Source of the DNA: Daedaleopsis sinensis
Lineage: Eukaryota; Basidiomycota; Agaricomycetes; Polyporales; Polyporaceae
Direction of reading: 5' to 3'
DNA length: 64,000 nt
NCBI GenBank assembly: GCA_033807695.1
Contig: CM066304.1
Location: forward strand, 434,001-498,000
Positions 12,576 to 22,808 of the stretch are shown one piece after another. The position numbers and the translations under genes were made by a program. How positions within the stretch are numbered: position 1 is the stretch's first letter; every line of letters begins with the position of its first letter. The notes under the pieces were generated by a model, which saw nothing but the letters and a program-made list of their open reading frames with translations, was not told where the DNA came from and ran no database searches.

Positions 12576-12740
12576 TAGACCAGGAGCCCCACACTACAGT
12601 AGCGACTGTGTGCGTAAAGCATTTCCCCCGACCGGTGCGTGGCTAATGCCACATTGCCGAATGCGTAGCCCCGTGGGAGGCCTAAGGCCTTACCAGAGGT
12701 TAGCACCGGAAAAAAAGAAAAAAGAAAGAAAAAAAAAAAA
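12576..12740 (+). other. LINE 3' UTR with terminal stem-loop and A-rich tail
   Basis: CCGGTGC at 12632-12638 can pair with GCACCGG at 12703-12709, directly before the A-rich tail (12710-12740). A GGCCTAAGGCC hairpin sits between them. LINE reverse transcriptases commonly recognise a 3' stem-loop of this kind; that role is inferred. Confidence 0.6.
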
Positions 12741-12756
12741 CAAGTGGCACCTTTAG
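12741..12756 (+). repeat. Right target-site duplication of the LINE
   Basis: CAAGTGGCACCTTTAG, identical to 885-900 and directly after the A-rich tail. Confidence 0.9.
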
Positions 12757-13330
12757 ACACAAATGAAGAGACAACACCGGTTGCATGTACCATACCTCTC
12801 CAAGACGACATATCCAAGACTCTCCATGATAGTGAACCTGAACGTAAGCGTCGAGTGAGATTTGCTCAGCGACCTCCAGTGCAAGTCGACTGTCGACCCT
12901 GGCCCCGTCCCGAGCGATTTTGGGACACGAGGTCGGGACTCATGTACTACGGCATCTTCGTTGGCAACAACGCCATCCAGGATCTAGCACGCGCAAAGTG
13001 TACCCACCTGCAACATCCCAGCAACGGCGAGCTCATCATCGCCGGTCCCGATTATTGCCAGTGACTCATCAACGACTCAAGTCGTTGACGATCAAATTCG
13101 CGTATGTGTCGGGGCGCGCGAAGCAAGTCATCCCCTCGATCAAGGAGCGCATAGACGAGTACGTCCCGGTCCTGTGCCTGTTCAAGCTAGACGAGGATTC
13201 GTTCAACAAAAGGCTATCGGCGGAGCACGCAAAGAAGTTGGAGAAGGCGCTAGGCAGCCAGGCGATCTGGTGGGAGATTGTGTGGTGGATGGAGTGCGTT
13301 TATCTTTTCCTTTCTCTCGTTTACTGCTGA
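12757..13330 (+). pseudogene. WWME-1, 3' part; orphan protein interrupted by the LINE
   Basis: The frame that contains the duplication reads on to a segment holding VGNNAIQDL and GPDYCQ, then meets TGA where the paralogue at 60.55-60.97 kb has Trp (DYCRWL). Two extra bases follow relative to that paralogue, shifting the frame. The second frame then gives IPSIKERIDEY and SQAIWWEIVWWME, again matching the paralogue. So besides the LINE the gene carries a nonsense change and a frameshift. A GTGCGT donor overlaps the last codons in both copies, so a further exon may exist. I do not recognise the family and see no catalytic motif. A basic patch (KRRVRF) lies in the N-terminal half. Confidence 0.65.
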
Positions 13331-14479
13331 CGTCGTCACGTTGCAGCTGGTAAATCTCGGTTTGAACCTGGCTGCGTCGCTCTGTTCGTGACGATGTCGC
13401 TTGTCCCGCATGTTTTCTATGACTCGCCGTGTGCGTACCATCCTCAGTGATACTGTTTATCTTCTATCAATGAATTCTCGCGTTGCCACCAACCACCAAG
13501 CTCTAGTAGTCAGCGCCCATCTCATGTCTGCCCTTGATCTGGAAGCCAACAGACGATGTCTTCCCTGTTTGGTTGATATCACAATTAGCACCGGGAAGAC
13601 ACCTACGTTTGTTCATACACAGCAAACATGGTCCTCGCTTCGAACTTCGATTCTCTCCTCAAGTCATATGGTGGTCATAGCATGTGGTATGTACATGAAG
13701 CACGCCTTTTAAGGTCATACATACCATTTGCTCCCCAGCTAGCCTAACGACGCCACACAGAATCAGTCATCACTCTGTAGTGTCTGTCACAGCCTGAGGG
13801 TCCACCGTGGCGCCATTACGATGAACTGGTCAGACGCACCGGACGTTGAGGAATGTCCAAACGTATGATCCTTTGTCCGTCTCAGGGTGCGATCAGTTCT
13901 GACATAGACGACTATTCTCAGACCATCTATATAGAACCTTTTCATTCCACCTCCAGGATTCGGGCCGGCTGCTATCGGTTCCCGCCTACTTCCTAGTTCC
14001 ACCATTGACTCTGACGTTGGACTATAGATCGATAACCTCACAAGTCATGATCTAGTGCGAGCTGTTATTCTCGTGGCATCTCACGTCGTTTGTCGTCTAC
14101 TTATCTGGCTTCAGACGATGGGCTCTACCACGTTCTTTGTTTACCAGACGTCGGATGAGGATCGAACCGAACGCCTGCTTCGGTTCGGGCACTATGGGAT
14201 ATATCACTGACAGCCTCTCGCATACATAGTAATCGGGACAAAACTGCGAGCAAGATATTGTACATGGCATGAAATGAGGACAGCATGGGACGAATAGGAC
14301 GATCAGTCCAGAGATGAGTCCGGATCGGAGTACTTGAGTCACTAGTATACGGTGACCAGCACGAGGTAGGTATGCACGCCAGCCCACGTACAATTGTTAG
14401 CTAATGACTAGCGACGTATAACAGCGCGGCATAGTTATCGCAAATGGTAGATGCGATGCGGCATCTTGCGTCGACAGCG
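13331..14479. other. Intergenic, nothing recognised
   Basis: About 1.15 kb with only short, uncharacteristic frames on both strands. No repeat or RNA gene could be supported. Confidence 0.5.
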
Positions 14480-15575
14480 TTAGGACGGTTGCAGGTCATT
14501 TGATTCCAACGAGGCCGAGACGCATGTGTCGGTCGAAGCAAAGCTGTCGGATGTGCGCGAGCGTAGTACGCGCCTGTACTCTTCGTTTCGCAACACACCA
14601 GGCTTGGTGTACTCCATCTGTGCGATGGATGGGGAAAAGTAACTGCGCATCGTGCGGAACCGCTTGCTACGGCGGAGGAACTGCTGCGAAAGATGCTTCT
14701 TCTGCATCGGAGCTATATCCGACATGCTGGACGAGCCAGATGTAGTTGTAGAGTTTGGATTGGCGACTGGGAGCACGGGCCCTTTTTCCAGGCCCGCGCG
14801 TAAGAAGTTGTGTTTGTTGGTGGTCGAGGCGAGATAATCGTGCCATATATCGAGTAGTGCTCGTGGAAGCCATGCAGATGCAGCAGGAGCTGATTCTGCA
14901 ACGACCTTCGCATGGCGATCAGAGCACGAGACAGTATCTGGAAGGAGCATGAGTCGTGGGGTATTCGGGCGAGGAATAGCATGTCACATACCTATCGGAC
15001 ACCGTGCGATAGGCTGCCGTGAGACGGGTGGACCGACAGTCGGCGCAGCACAGTTGGAGCTCTGCGCAAGCATTTGCCTGCGCTCATCTGTGGCGGTGGT
15101 CTGGAAGTACAATAAATGTGGGACACCTTTGTACGGAACAGATCGCTCGCACCGAGATTTCCGCCCGGAGTTCCAAAGCCTCATCGCAGAGATTCGCCAG
15201 CTTTTTCGAGAGCCCAGAGAATATCCCGTGGAGCTGGCTCATCGAGGTCGTCGCTTGATACGTTGACCATCTTGACTGCTTAGCATCTTCACGTACTCTA
15301 AAGATAAAGGCAGGTGAGCCACCGACAACATCGTTCACGACACTAGTCGCCCACCTGCGCAGACTTTCGCGGTAGTACTTGACAGTGCCTGGCTTGGAAA
15401 ATACTCCGTCCTCCTCGAGTGACAAGAGTAAAGAGTCTGTCTCGTTGAAGATTTCGTCAAGAAACCGGAGGCGGTTGTGAGGAAGTTTGTTCTTGATCCA
15501 TCGCACAAGAGGGAAGCTGATGATGATGCTTATCACAAGTGAGATAACGCCCAGTATGTCGTAGGGGGTAGGCAT
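14480..15575 (-). CDS. LPxxRL-1: membrane-anchored orphan protein
   Basis: Four exons on the minus strand (15575-15355, 15297-15153, 15100-14992, 14937-14480) give 310 aa with matching phases. Residues about 7-25 form one hydrophobic helix, followed by KNKLPHNRL, an acidic helix (SLEEDGVFSKP) and a helical segment ending in LRAEIS. A low-complexity linker leads to a conserved C-terminal block with QFLRRSKR, AQMEYTK and RRVLRSRT. The paralogues at 24.7-26.0 and 63.1-63.7 kb share the N-terminal half, with exon 1 of 221-224 nt and exon 2 of exactly 145 nt; the C-terminal block is shared with the 24.7-kb copy. The single N-terminal helix suggests a membrane anchor with a cytosolic tail. The family is unknown to me and the function is open. 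Confidence 0.75.
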
Positions 15576-16180
15576 TATTGAACCGTTGAATCGCTAGTTA
15601 GCAGGTGAATGCGAAGGCGGAAGATGAGAACGACAGCGGGGAGTGTGACAGCGGGGAGTGTGCCAGTGGGTTGGGCGTCGACATGGGCGAGGAACGACTA
15701 GCTTTATAGACATGACGGGAACGAGGACCGCGAGGCGTCTGATACACGAGGTATACGGGACTAGAAGCAGCACACGCTGAGTTCGGCGCACTGGGGTACC
15801 TACTTATGTCGTTTGAAATTGCATGCTGAGGCTGGCTGTGCTCCGTGCCTGCCTGTTTTGGAAGTACACGTGGTTTGGGCCTCCCTCAACTTGCCCAGGA
15901 TGTACGTAGATTCGGAAGTGTCCCATTCCCGCGTTCCCCCGAACGGAAGCGCCCAGGCCGTACGCGCTTAGCGCCGAGCTCCCCGTCACCTCTCCCAGCG
16001 CCACACTCGCCTCCGGAGGCGGGACCCGAGCACCTCTGACAGCAGGGCGGGCGTGACGGGGCGGGGCGTCGGGGCTGCAGTTCGAAATCGTTGCCCGCCC
16101 CCTCTCCTCCTCCCTCCATCTCTGCGTAACCTCTCCCACCCTCTCGCCGACTCTAGCCTGACGCCACCATCTAGTACGCC
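15576..16180. other. Divergent intergenic region, nothing recognised
   Basis: About 600 bases between the starts of LPxxRL-1 (minus) and the next gene (plus). Unlike the two other LPxxRL loci, no kinase lies on the other side. No clear TATA or repeat. Confidence 0.4.
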
Positions 16181-17947
16181 ATGGACGCCTCCACCACTCC
16201 TACGAGCACTCCCCACCCTGACGGCGACATCGACGGGGCTCATAAGGAGGAGTGCACTTACATGAGGTGTAGGCGGACGAATATCGCGCAAGACTGCGCA
16301 AATCGAATGTGTGCTGCCCATTGCATCACACAGCACACCCGGTGCGGGTACGGGCAGCATGACCGGAAGCGCGCTAAGCTTCAAAATGGCGGAGCGTCAG
16401 TCACGTATGCGGTGGGCCCATACACCGTCTTACGACCTCCCCCTATCATCCCGCTCGAGACATATGCTCCAGACCTCAATCCCACCCAGGGTTCCATTCT
16501 CAGTCCAGATCCCAGCAGCACGTTGGCACCCACCTGCAACCGCACGATGAAACAGCCGATTGAAGACCTATGGAAGTCGTCGTGGGACAGCTCTCAAGAC
16601 CAGCGGGAGAAGGTCCAGTTGGGGGAGGCGCAACGTCGGATCAACGACCTCAACCTGCGACGCTCCTTCCGATTAGTTGGCTGGGCAAACGTACGTTGCA
16701 GCCTTCAACCATCACTAAATCTATTAACATGCCCGCAGGACTCGCAATCACCCACTCGCATCCGTGTCGATCAGATCCATTCCTGGCCCACCTTCTGCCT
16801 CTCCCAACGCCCCGACATCATTGCCCATCTAGGCCTTGACACGAACAGCATCATTGAACATTACTCACTATGCGGCCGATACTGGGAGAGCCAGGCCATC
16901 TCAACAGCATTTCAAGTCATCACAGATCAAGTCGTTCTCATCCGGCGTCAGGGTGTGGTGGTATGCATGGGAGTGGACGCTGTCATCGAGGAGGCCGGAG
17001 GTACGCGCATGCTCAGCCCGTCCCGCGTTGCGAATGGGCTAGCCATCACCATTGCCGCTCCCAAACCTACGCGTGCGTCCAAACGCAGGCGCGCGGACAG
17101 CGAAGAAGACAGCGAGCGAGACAGGCGCGATGTGGCCGCCCGCCATTCGCTTTCCCAGCTCCATCCATATGCCCCCACATCGCCATTCTCCCCGTCCCAT
17201 CTCTCCGCTTTCCCTAGCCCGCCCTCGTACCCCTTCACACCCGGATTTCATTCACCCTCGCAACATGCGCAATCATTTGTCTTCGCAAGCTCCCATTCAC
17301 CCTCGCCGTCGCAACCTTATTCCCCGCACCCGCACATGTATCCGCCCTCACCTGGAGTGTCCCATCCCTATCCACACCCGTCTGCAAGTCCGCAGGCGCA
17401 GCCGTATCATGCCTACCCAGCCGCCCTCCCTCCACAGCGGAACATCTCATCCCCGGAGCCTCCCTCCCTCTCGCTGAATGTCCCGTCCCCGGAGCCGTCC
17501 CCGCCGTCGAACTGCCCGTCTCCGCCGTCGAACTGCCCGTCCCCGCCGTCGAACTGCCCGTCCCCGCCGCTGAACCTGTCTCCGCAGGCGAACCAATCCC
17601 TGCCTTCGACGGAGTCATTCCCCGCCGACCCCCTTGATCAAATATGGGCGTGCGGACGTGTGTATGTTCCGCGCGGGGCGGAATGGCCGAAGGATATGTA
17701 TGCGCGCGATATGGTGAAGGGTTTCGAGCTGCTTACGCCCCCCGGGTCTGAACGCGAACCCAAGACCGAGCGTTTCCTCGAGGTCTACCCAGGGTGCACA
17801 TTCAAACATTCGACGTTTTATGCTAACTGGCGGGCGTGGTTCAAAGCCACCGAGGAGGAGCGCACTCAACTAAGGGCACAGCCTCGGACGCGGGATGGGC
17901 TATGGAAGGTCCATCGTGCCCGTCTCTCGTCGTGGCGCAGGCACTAG
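16181..17947 (+). CDS. Cys-cluster, Pro-rich orphan nuclear-type protein
   Basis: ATG at 16181 in a good context (GCCATGG). A 48-nt intron (16691-16738, GTACGT...CGCAG) lies in frame, so the spliced protein is about 572 aa. An N-terminal cluster C25-x4-C-x8-C-x4-C-x3-C-x6-C resembles a zinc-binding module and shares its core C-x8-C-x4-C-x3-C with the convergent neighbour. A globular middle part holds RSFRLVGWAN, and a basic KRRRADSEED patch looks like a nuclear signal. A long Pro/Ser/His-rich stretch follows, with a three-times repeated NCPSPPS word (21-bp units near 17498-17567). A conserved C-terminal block contains AEWPKDMYARDM and ERFLEVYPG. Similar basidiomycete proteins exist, but no function is known to me. 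Confidence 0.75.
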   Translation: MDASTTPTSTPHPDGDIDGAHKEECTYMRCRRTNIAQDCANRMCAAHCITQHTRCGYGQHDRKRAKLQNGGASVTYAVGPYTVLRPPPIIPLETYAPDLNPTQGSILSPDPSSTLAPTCNRTMKQPIEDLWKSSWDSSQDQREKVQLGEAQRRINDLNLRRSFRLVGWANVRCSLQPSLNLLTCPQDSQSPTRIRVDQIHSWPTFCLSQRPDIIAHLGLDTNSIIEHYSLCGRYWESQAISTAFQVITDQVVLIRRQGVVVCMGVDAVIEEAGGTRMLSPSRVANGLAITIAAPKPTRASKRRRADSEEDSERDRRDVAARHSLSQLHPYAPTSPFSPSHLSAFPSPPSYPFTPGFHSPSQHAQSFVFASSHSPSPSQPYSPHPHMYPPSPGVSHPYPHPSASPQAQPYHAYPAALPPQRNISSPEPPSLSLNVPSPEPSPPSNCPSPPSNCPSPPSNCPSPPLNLSPQANQSLPSTESFPADPLDQIWACGRVYVPRGAEWPKDMYARDMVKGFELLTPPGSEREPKTERFLEVYPGCTFKHSTFYANWRAWFKATEEERTQLRAQPRTRDGLWKVHRARLSSWRRH

Positions 17948-18052
17948 GCATCCATTCTGTAGTACGAACATTGTACGTGTTGAAGAAGAATAGTTATGTA
18001 TATTAATACAATTCGAATGGCTAGAGTGTAGCTATATAAACATTACAGTCCG

Positions 18053-19480
18053 TCAATCGCTGTCCGACAGAGTGAGATCAATCACATGTCCGTAATCTCG
18101 CACGCGTTGCTTGCCCGCACGAATCGTCCCGAGTCTGCGTACAAGTGGGCGAGAGTCCTCATCGCCGGACAAGTCCACAGTAAGATCAATGATGTCTGCC
18201 TCGTCCATGGGCTTCGCTACAGATCGAACAGATCGAGACACCAGAGCCAGACCGACGAGGGATCCAAGCGAGCTCCCGAGCGAAGACGACGATGCTGTAG
18301 TACCAGTTGCCATAGAGCCGACAGACAGATCAAACGAGGACGAACACGACGGGGATATGCGAGCTAGCTCCGAAGGCTCGAGCTTGACAAGCGGGCGTTT
18401 CGAGATGGGCTCAAGCTTGGGTGCCAGATCGTCCGAGGGCTCGAGTTTCACGTGTGGAGCAAACGATGGCGCTGACGGATCTGGGCTGGGCGTGAAGTAG
18501 GGTATGGGGGGGAGGCCGAATGGCTTGGAGTAGGGGAATGGCGGCGAGTACATGTGGTTCCGCGGGCGATGCGTGAGCGCATGCAGGTCTTGGAGAGAGG
18601 CCCGGATCGCAGCGGCCAGTTGTCTGCTATCCTCGGCATCAGAGTCTGAGGCTGAGGCGGACACACGAGGCGTATCACGAGGCGCATATAGCGAGGACGC
18701 ATATATGTCAGCAGCGAGGGCCTGACTGTCCTCGTCGTCGGTGTCCGAGTCGAAATTGTAGTGGCAGTCTTGACATCCGGCGTGAGCGACCGACCAGCAC
18801 GGGCTTCGACTACGTGACCGTTTCGGAGCGCGCTCATCCGAGATACGGCCTCGTGAGCCTCTGGCACGCTTGGCGTCAGGAGCACGCTTGGCGTCAGGAG
18901 CACGGGTAGAGGTCGGAGTGTCGGAGGAGAGTGTGCGTGGGGTTGCAGGTGCACGGTGGGCGGAGGGCAGGGCGTTGGAGGAGAGTGCGTGAGGGAGTGC
19001 GTGCTCACCACGCGCGGCCGCGAGTGTTTCGAATAGATCATCCGGGATGCGCTTGTGGACGTCGCACCCTCCCGCGGTCTTGCAGTGGTTGGAACAATAG
19101 CCTCGAGTGCAGTGTTTGGACACCCGGCCGGACTTGCATAGTGCGCATTGACGAAGTGCTGAACTAGATGTGCTCGAAGATGTCGGTGCCGCTGACTGAC
19201 TGCGTGACGATGATGTGCTCGAAGTCGTGCTAGATGAAGACGGCGTGACGACACCGTTCTGCTTCATGATGTGGTCGAGCGTTGGGAGCCATCGGAAGTA
19301 TTCGGGTGCCCTGCAGAATGGGCACTGCAGGACGTGTATCGTTAGTGCAGTATACAGAATGGATCATAATGGCAGGCGCACCTTCACGTATGTAGCCCCC
19401 AAAGTCTCCTTCTTCGAGTTCGTGACAGTGGACACCGGCAAGTCCTCGGTCCCACACAGTCTACAACGGCGTAGCCTCAT
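18053..19480 (-). CDS. Zinc-finger protein with UIM-like helices, SUMO-acceptor motifs and two SIMs
   Basis: Exon 1 19480-19382, intron 57 nt, exon 2 19324-18053; 456 aa. A GRF-like zinc finger (CRLCG ... CPFC ... YFRW) is split by the intron. A second Cys cluster (residues about 93-123) reads C-x2-C-x8-C-x4-C-x3-C-x5-C-x2-H. Two acidic helices fit the ubiquitin-interacting motif: DEDSQALAADIYASS (about 230) and AEDSRQLAAAIRASLQD (about 263). SUMO-acceptor consensus VKLE occurs twice, with a PKLE between them (325-349). Two classical SUMO-interaction motifs close the protein: IIDLTVD (about 411) and VIDLTLSDSD at the very end. Basic clusters suggest a nuclear location. The likely role is an adaptor reading SUMO and ubiquitin, in the manner of RAP80. 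That is inferred from motifs only. A start further upstream (19526 or 19573) is possible. Confidence 0.78.
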
Positions 19481-19797
19481 GATCCGGGAGGCCAGGATTA
19501 CACGCGCAGTTTGTTCGCCAATCATCGTTGACGACAGAGTATTACAATGCAGGAGAATGAAGGGGTATCGCAATGGAGGGTTTGAGGAGACGGGGCACAG
19601 TGGAGAATGAGAATAAGGGACGAAGAAGGGGGAAGCAAGTCCTGCGAACTTTATATTGTGCGCAGCTCCACATCCTGACCAATCTGCACCTGCTCAATGA
19701 AATCATCGAGGGCATGGATCGGCCCTTGCCACATAAAGAAGATTGCTAAGACGAGGAAGGAATACATTCGACAAGTGATTACAGGTGATTACAAGCT

Positions 19798-19968
19798 CGA
19801 TATCAAACAGAGTATATGCGTAGCGTCGATATCAAACAGAGTATGCGTAGCGTCGATATCAAACAGAACAGAGTATATGCGTAGCGTCGATATCAAACAG
19901 AGTATGCGTAGCGTCGATATCAAACAGAGTATGTGTAGCGTCGATATCAAACAGAGTATGCGTAGCGT
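19798..19968. repeat. 27-bp minisatellite, six copies
   Basis: Six tandem copies of a unit like CGATATCAAACAGAGTATGC plus GTAGCGT. Copies 2, 4, 5 and 6 are 27 bp; copies 1 and 3 carry small inserts (TA, and AACAG in copy 3). A doubled GTGATTACAG lies just upstream. On the minus strand the last unit supplies the final codons and the TGA of the KDZ-type gene. Confidence 0.9.
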
Positions 19969-22206
19969 ACATTACGGTAGCCAGGGAGACAACCCTCGAA
20001 TTCCAGCCTATCCCGAGTGAGACGATTGCGTCGCTTGATCATCTCGTCCAAAAAAAAATCATACCTCGTCGCACTCATCTCTCGTACAATCGCACTGTAG
20101 CCACCAAACCAGACATTGGTCTGTTCGGCGATCGACGAGTTGAAGTGCCAACCACCGGCGTCATCGATGAGCTCTGGAAAGTTGAACGGATTACAATGAA
20201 TAGAGCAGGCGTCATCGGTCTTCTTATGTTTACACTTCCAATGGAAGACGTCGACAGGAAGTGCGATGTCTTTGTAGAGATCGTCGCCATTGGCCTCGAG
20301 CCACTGGTACATGCGGCATCCATTGTCGTAAACCAGGAAGCGAGGGCGGGTTTGCTTGTGAGCCCACAGTCGACGGAAGACGTCCTGTGAGACAACAAGT
20401 CAGTAAAGGCCATGGCAACATAAGATGGGAATGCACACCGAGACAATTTGAAGTGTCTCTGCCGTATAGCAAGTCTCACGCGCAGGGACAATCCCACACG
20501 GACGGACAAATAGTTGCTCATTGTGGGTGTGGCTGCGCCCAAACTTCGCCCGAACCTTGTGATTACCATCGTCAGGTTTCACAGGGCATGGACTGTCGCG
20601 CGGGTCGTCTTCGCGAGGGAGCAGTGGTGCGCCTTCGGGCTCGACATTGGGGGGACCTTGTTCGGGGCGGACCTCGTCATGCGGCTCGAGCTTGATATCG
20701 CCAAGGGCGTCAGCGATCTCCGCGAGATCCATCTCGATGGCCTCGTCGACGTCAGCGTCCACATCAGCGAAAGGGTTAAGCGCATCGGCCGACTGTCCAC
20801 CGTGGGTCCGCTTCAGCCGCGCCCGCATGTGGAACTGTGCCTTGTTGAGGAGATCGTGCCGTTCCTCTAGGGCCCGATGCGCGCTATCGCTGCACGTCCG
20901 GAAGCCGTCTACAGCCAAGACGGCACATCCCGCAACTACACACTTGAGGTCCTGGCGAGCGTGGCCAGGGCAGAATCGGCCTTGCGTGGAAGCGAGCGGA
21001 GCGTGACAGTCGCGCACCCCACAACATGGCCGACCTATCTCAATACCATCGGTGACTAAGGCATCGACATACGCTATACGTACAGCAAGTCAGTACGATG
21101 CCCAACTGCAAGAACAAAGACCGGAACGACGTACAGGCGCTGCCATCCGGGTCATCATACCGGCGATGACACCTTGTGCACCAATGAGAAAACTCTGATT
21201 GACCGGCGCAGCGCATGAACGCGTTCCTGTTGTTCATCGCCTCTGTGAACTGATCCTTCTGTTCGCCCGTATGCGGGGCACACAGAGGGAAATGACGCTC
21301 GCCGGCGTCCCGGAGCAAGGCCAGCAGAGTGAAGCCGTCCCAAACATGCTCTGCGCGCAGTTTCAGTGACGCCTTGTGGCGGTCGTCCCCGGTGAGCAGA
21401 GACAGAGATTCGTGATAGACGTGGGCGGCGTTCGTGGCGGATGTCCAAGACAGGAGGGATAGTACCGTAAAGTGAGCGAGAAGACGGTGGGCGATGTACT
21501 TGTGTTTGGCGACCTGGACGTGATCAGGTATGCCGTCGTAGTATGTCCGTGTACCGTTGTGTACAGCGTAGTTAGGGTGAAAGCTCGTGCGACAGGCTGT
21601 GGAGACTATTGAGTGCACATGCCACGGGTCAGATCGGATCGCCATACGCACCATTGCAGTATAGCTTCACAGCGAAGCCCGCTCGCACACCGTGATCCAG
21701 TGTGAAGACCGTGACCTGGAGAGGGTCCTCTCGCTCACGGAGCAGACGCCTATTCGTACAGTACGTCCGGTCGCATACCCGAACCGGAGGGTAAAGCATG
21801 AGACCACCTGGATGGAAATGTCAGCAAGCGAGAACTATGTATAACAGGACAGGCCGTTTATCGTACATAGCTGAGAATCAATCTCCAACTGGGACAGCTC
21901 ATGAGGCATCGGCCCTTCATCTAACACGGCCGAAGCATCCACCCACACCAGAATCTTGAACGTGTCCCATAGTGCATCAACGTCGGCGAGCCGCAGCCCG
22001 AGCTGACGGGATAGAAAAGCGCATATGCTATCACTGAGAAGATGGGGTACATGCGCTGGGTCTGCAGACGGGGGCTGGCTGTGAATGATTGCCTGCTTCA
22101 ACGCCGAAGCTAGTCGAATGAAATCAATGACGGAGGCGAAAGAACACCGTGTTACGAGTGCTGGATATCGCTGTAAGCACTCGAGTATAGACTGTAGCGA
22201 CAACAT
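19947..22206 (-). CDS. KDZ-associated CxC5/CxC6 protein (Kyakuja-Dileera-Zisupton transposase-derived)
   Basis: Five exons (22206-21867, 21807-21652, 21596-21135, 21055-20439, 20384-19947) sum to 671 codons with compatible phases. Landmarks in order: MLYPPVRVC; TYYDGIPDH; HRLLAHFTVLSLLSWTSATN; a CTRC pair; DGIEIGRPCCG; the Cys/His cluster GRFCPGHA; THNEQLFVRPCGIV; VYDNGC; DVFHWKCKHKKTD; SIAEQTNVWFGGY; FFLDEMIKRRNR. This series is the signature of basidiomycete proteins annotated as CxC5/CxC6 clusters associated with KDZ transposases. The C-terminal part resembles the end of the transposase catalytic core. No terminal repeats were found, so it is more likely a domesticated or stranded copy than an intact element. 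The last residues and the stop come from the minisatellite. Confidence 0.75.
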
Positions 22207-22808
22207 GGGTGCAATGGAGAGGTTGTTTCGTAGAAGGAGAATGTCGCAGCGGGGAGGGATCGCAGGGAGACAAGGGGGAGAAAAGGGCTCACCAGACTGT
22301 TGGACCAACTTAATAAAGCACCACGGAGTGCCTGGTGAGTGCGCATCCATGACGCGACCCGGCCGAGTGATGTCAGGGAGGGTGGAGGGACAGTGATCAG
22401 GCAAGCGTACTCGACATCGACGTGGCGGGCGAGAGAGGCGGGTGAAGGGGGCAGACACGACGCTGTTCGGCAGAGTGTCATTTAGCGCCCAGAGGCGAGA
22501 CGCTACGTCACATTCGACGGGCGCTAACCCGCGGTCCGGGGCTAGCCGCTGGACCGGTGGAACGCGGGAATGGGGGATTTACGGGTTCACGTACGTTCTC
22601 AACTTGCCGCCCACGCCGAGGTTGCTCATGGATCGTCAACACCTGCTACAACTTTCGACTTCCTACCATCCCTATATCTGCAAGTGACTTGTAAATGATA
22701 TCCGACTAAACTATAATCTGATATCTTTAGCAGGACCGGAGCAGACCTGGTTTCATTCGAACGGTCATAACGCAACCATCCTCCGCGCCTTTCCCAAACC
22801 ATAAGCTT
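22207..22808. other. Divergent intergenic region
   Basis: About 600 bases between the KDZ-type gene (minus) and kinase A (plus). A minus-strand frame open above 22206 might extend the KDZ-type N-terminus but lacks family features. TAGCGCC near 22480 and GGGCGCTA near 22518 form a short inverted repeat. No promoter element is firm. Confidence 0.4.

Larger units (their letters stand above)
901..12740 (+). mobile_element. Tad1/I-type LINE retrotransposon, 11.84 kb, with target-site duplication
   Basis: The element is bounded by a perfect 16-bp target-site duplication (885-900 and 12741-12756) and ends in an A-rich tail (about 12709-12740), the hallmarks of target-primed reverse transcription. 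It encodes an ORF1 nucleic-acid-binding protein with a CCHC knuckle and RGG tail, and an ORF2 with AP-type endonuclease, reverse transcriptase, RNase H and a C-terminal zinc knuckle. This domain order matches Tad1-like elements of fungi. The 11.8-kb length is well above the roughly 6-8 kb usual for such elements, owing mainly to a 2.6-kb leader. The exact duplication suggests recent insertion, yet ORF2 already carries a one-base frameshift. Confidence 0.88.

Noticed and set aside
14155..14175. tRNA-like B-box word (GGTTCGATCC on the minus strand)
   Set aside because: The flanking bases cannot form a T-arm stem and no A-box or acceptor stem is found nearby.
19798..19968. CRISPR-like regular repeat
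   Set aside because: The units are contiguous with no unique spacers, and the genome is fungal. It is a minisatellite.
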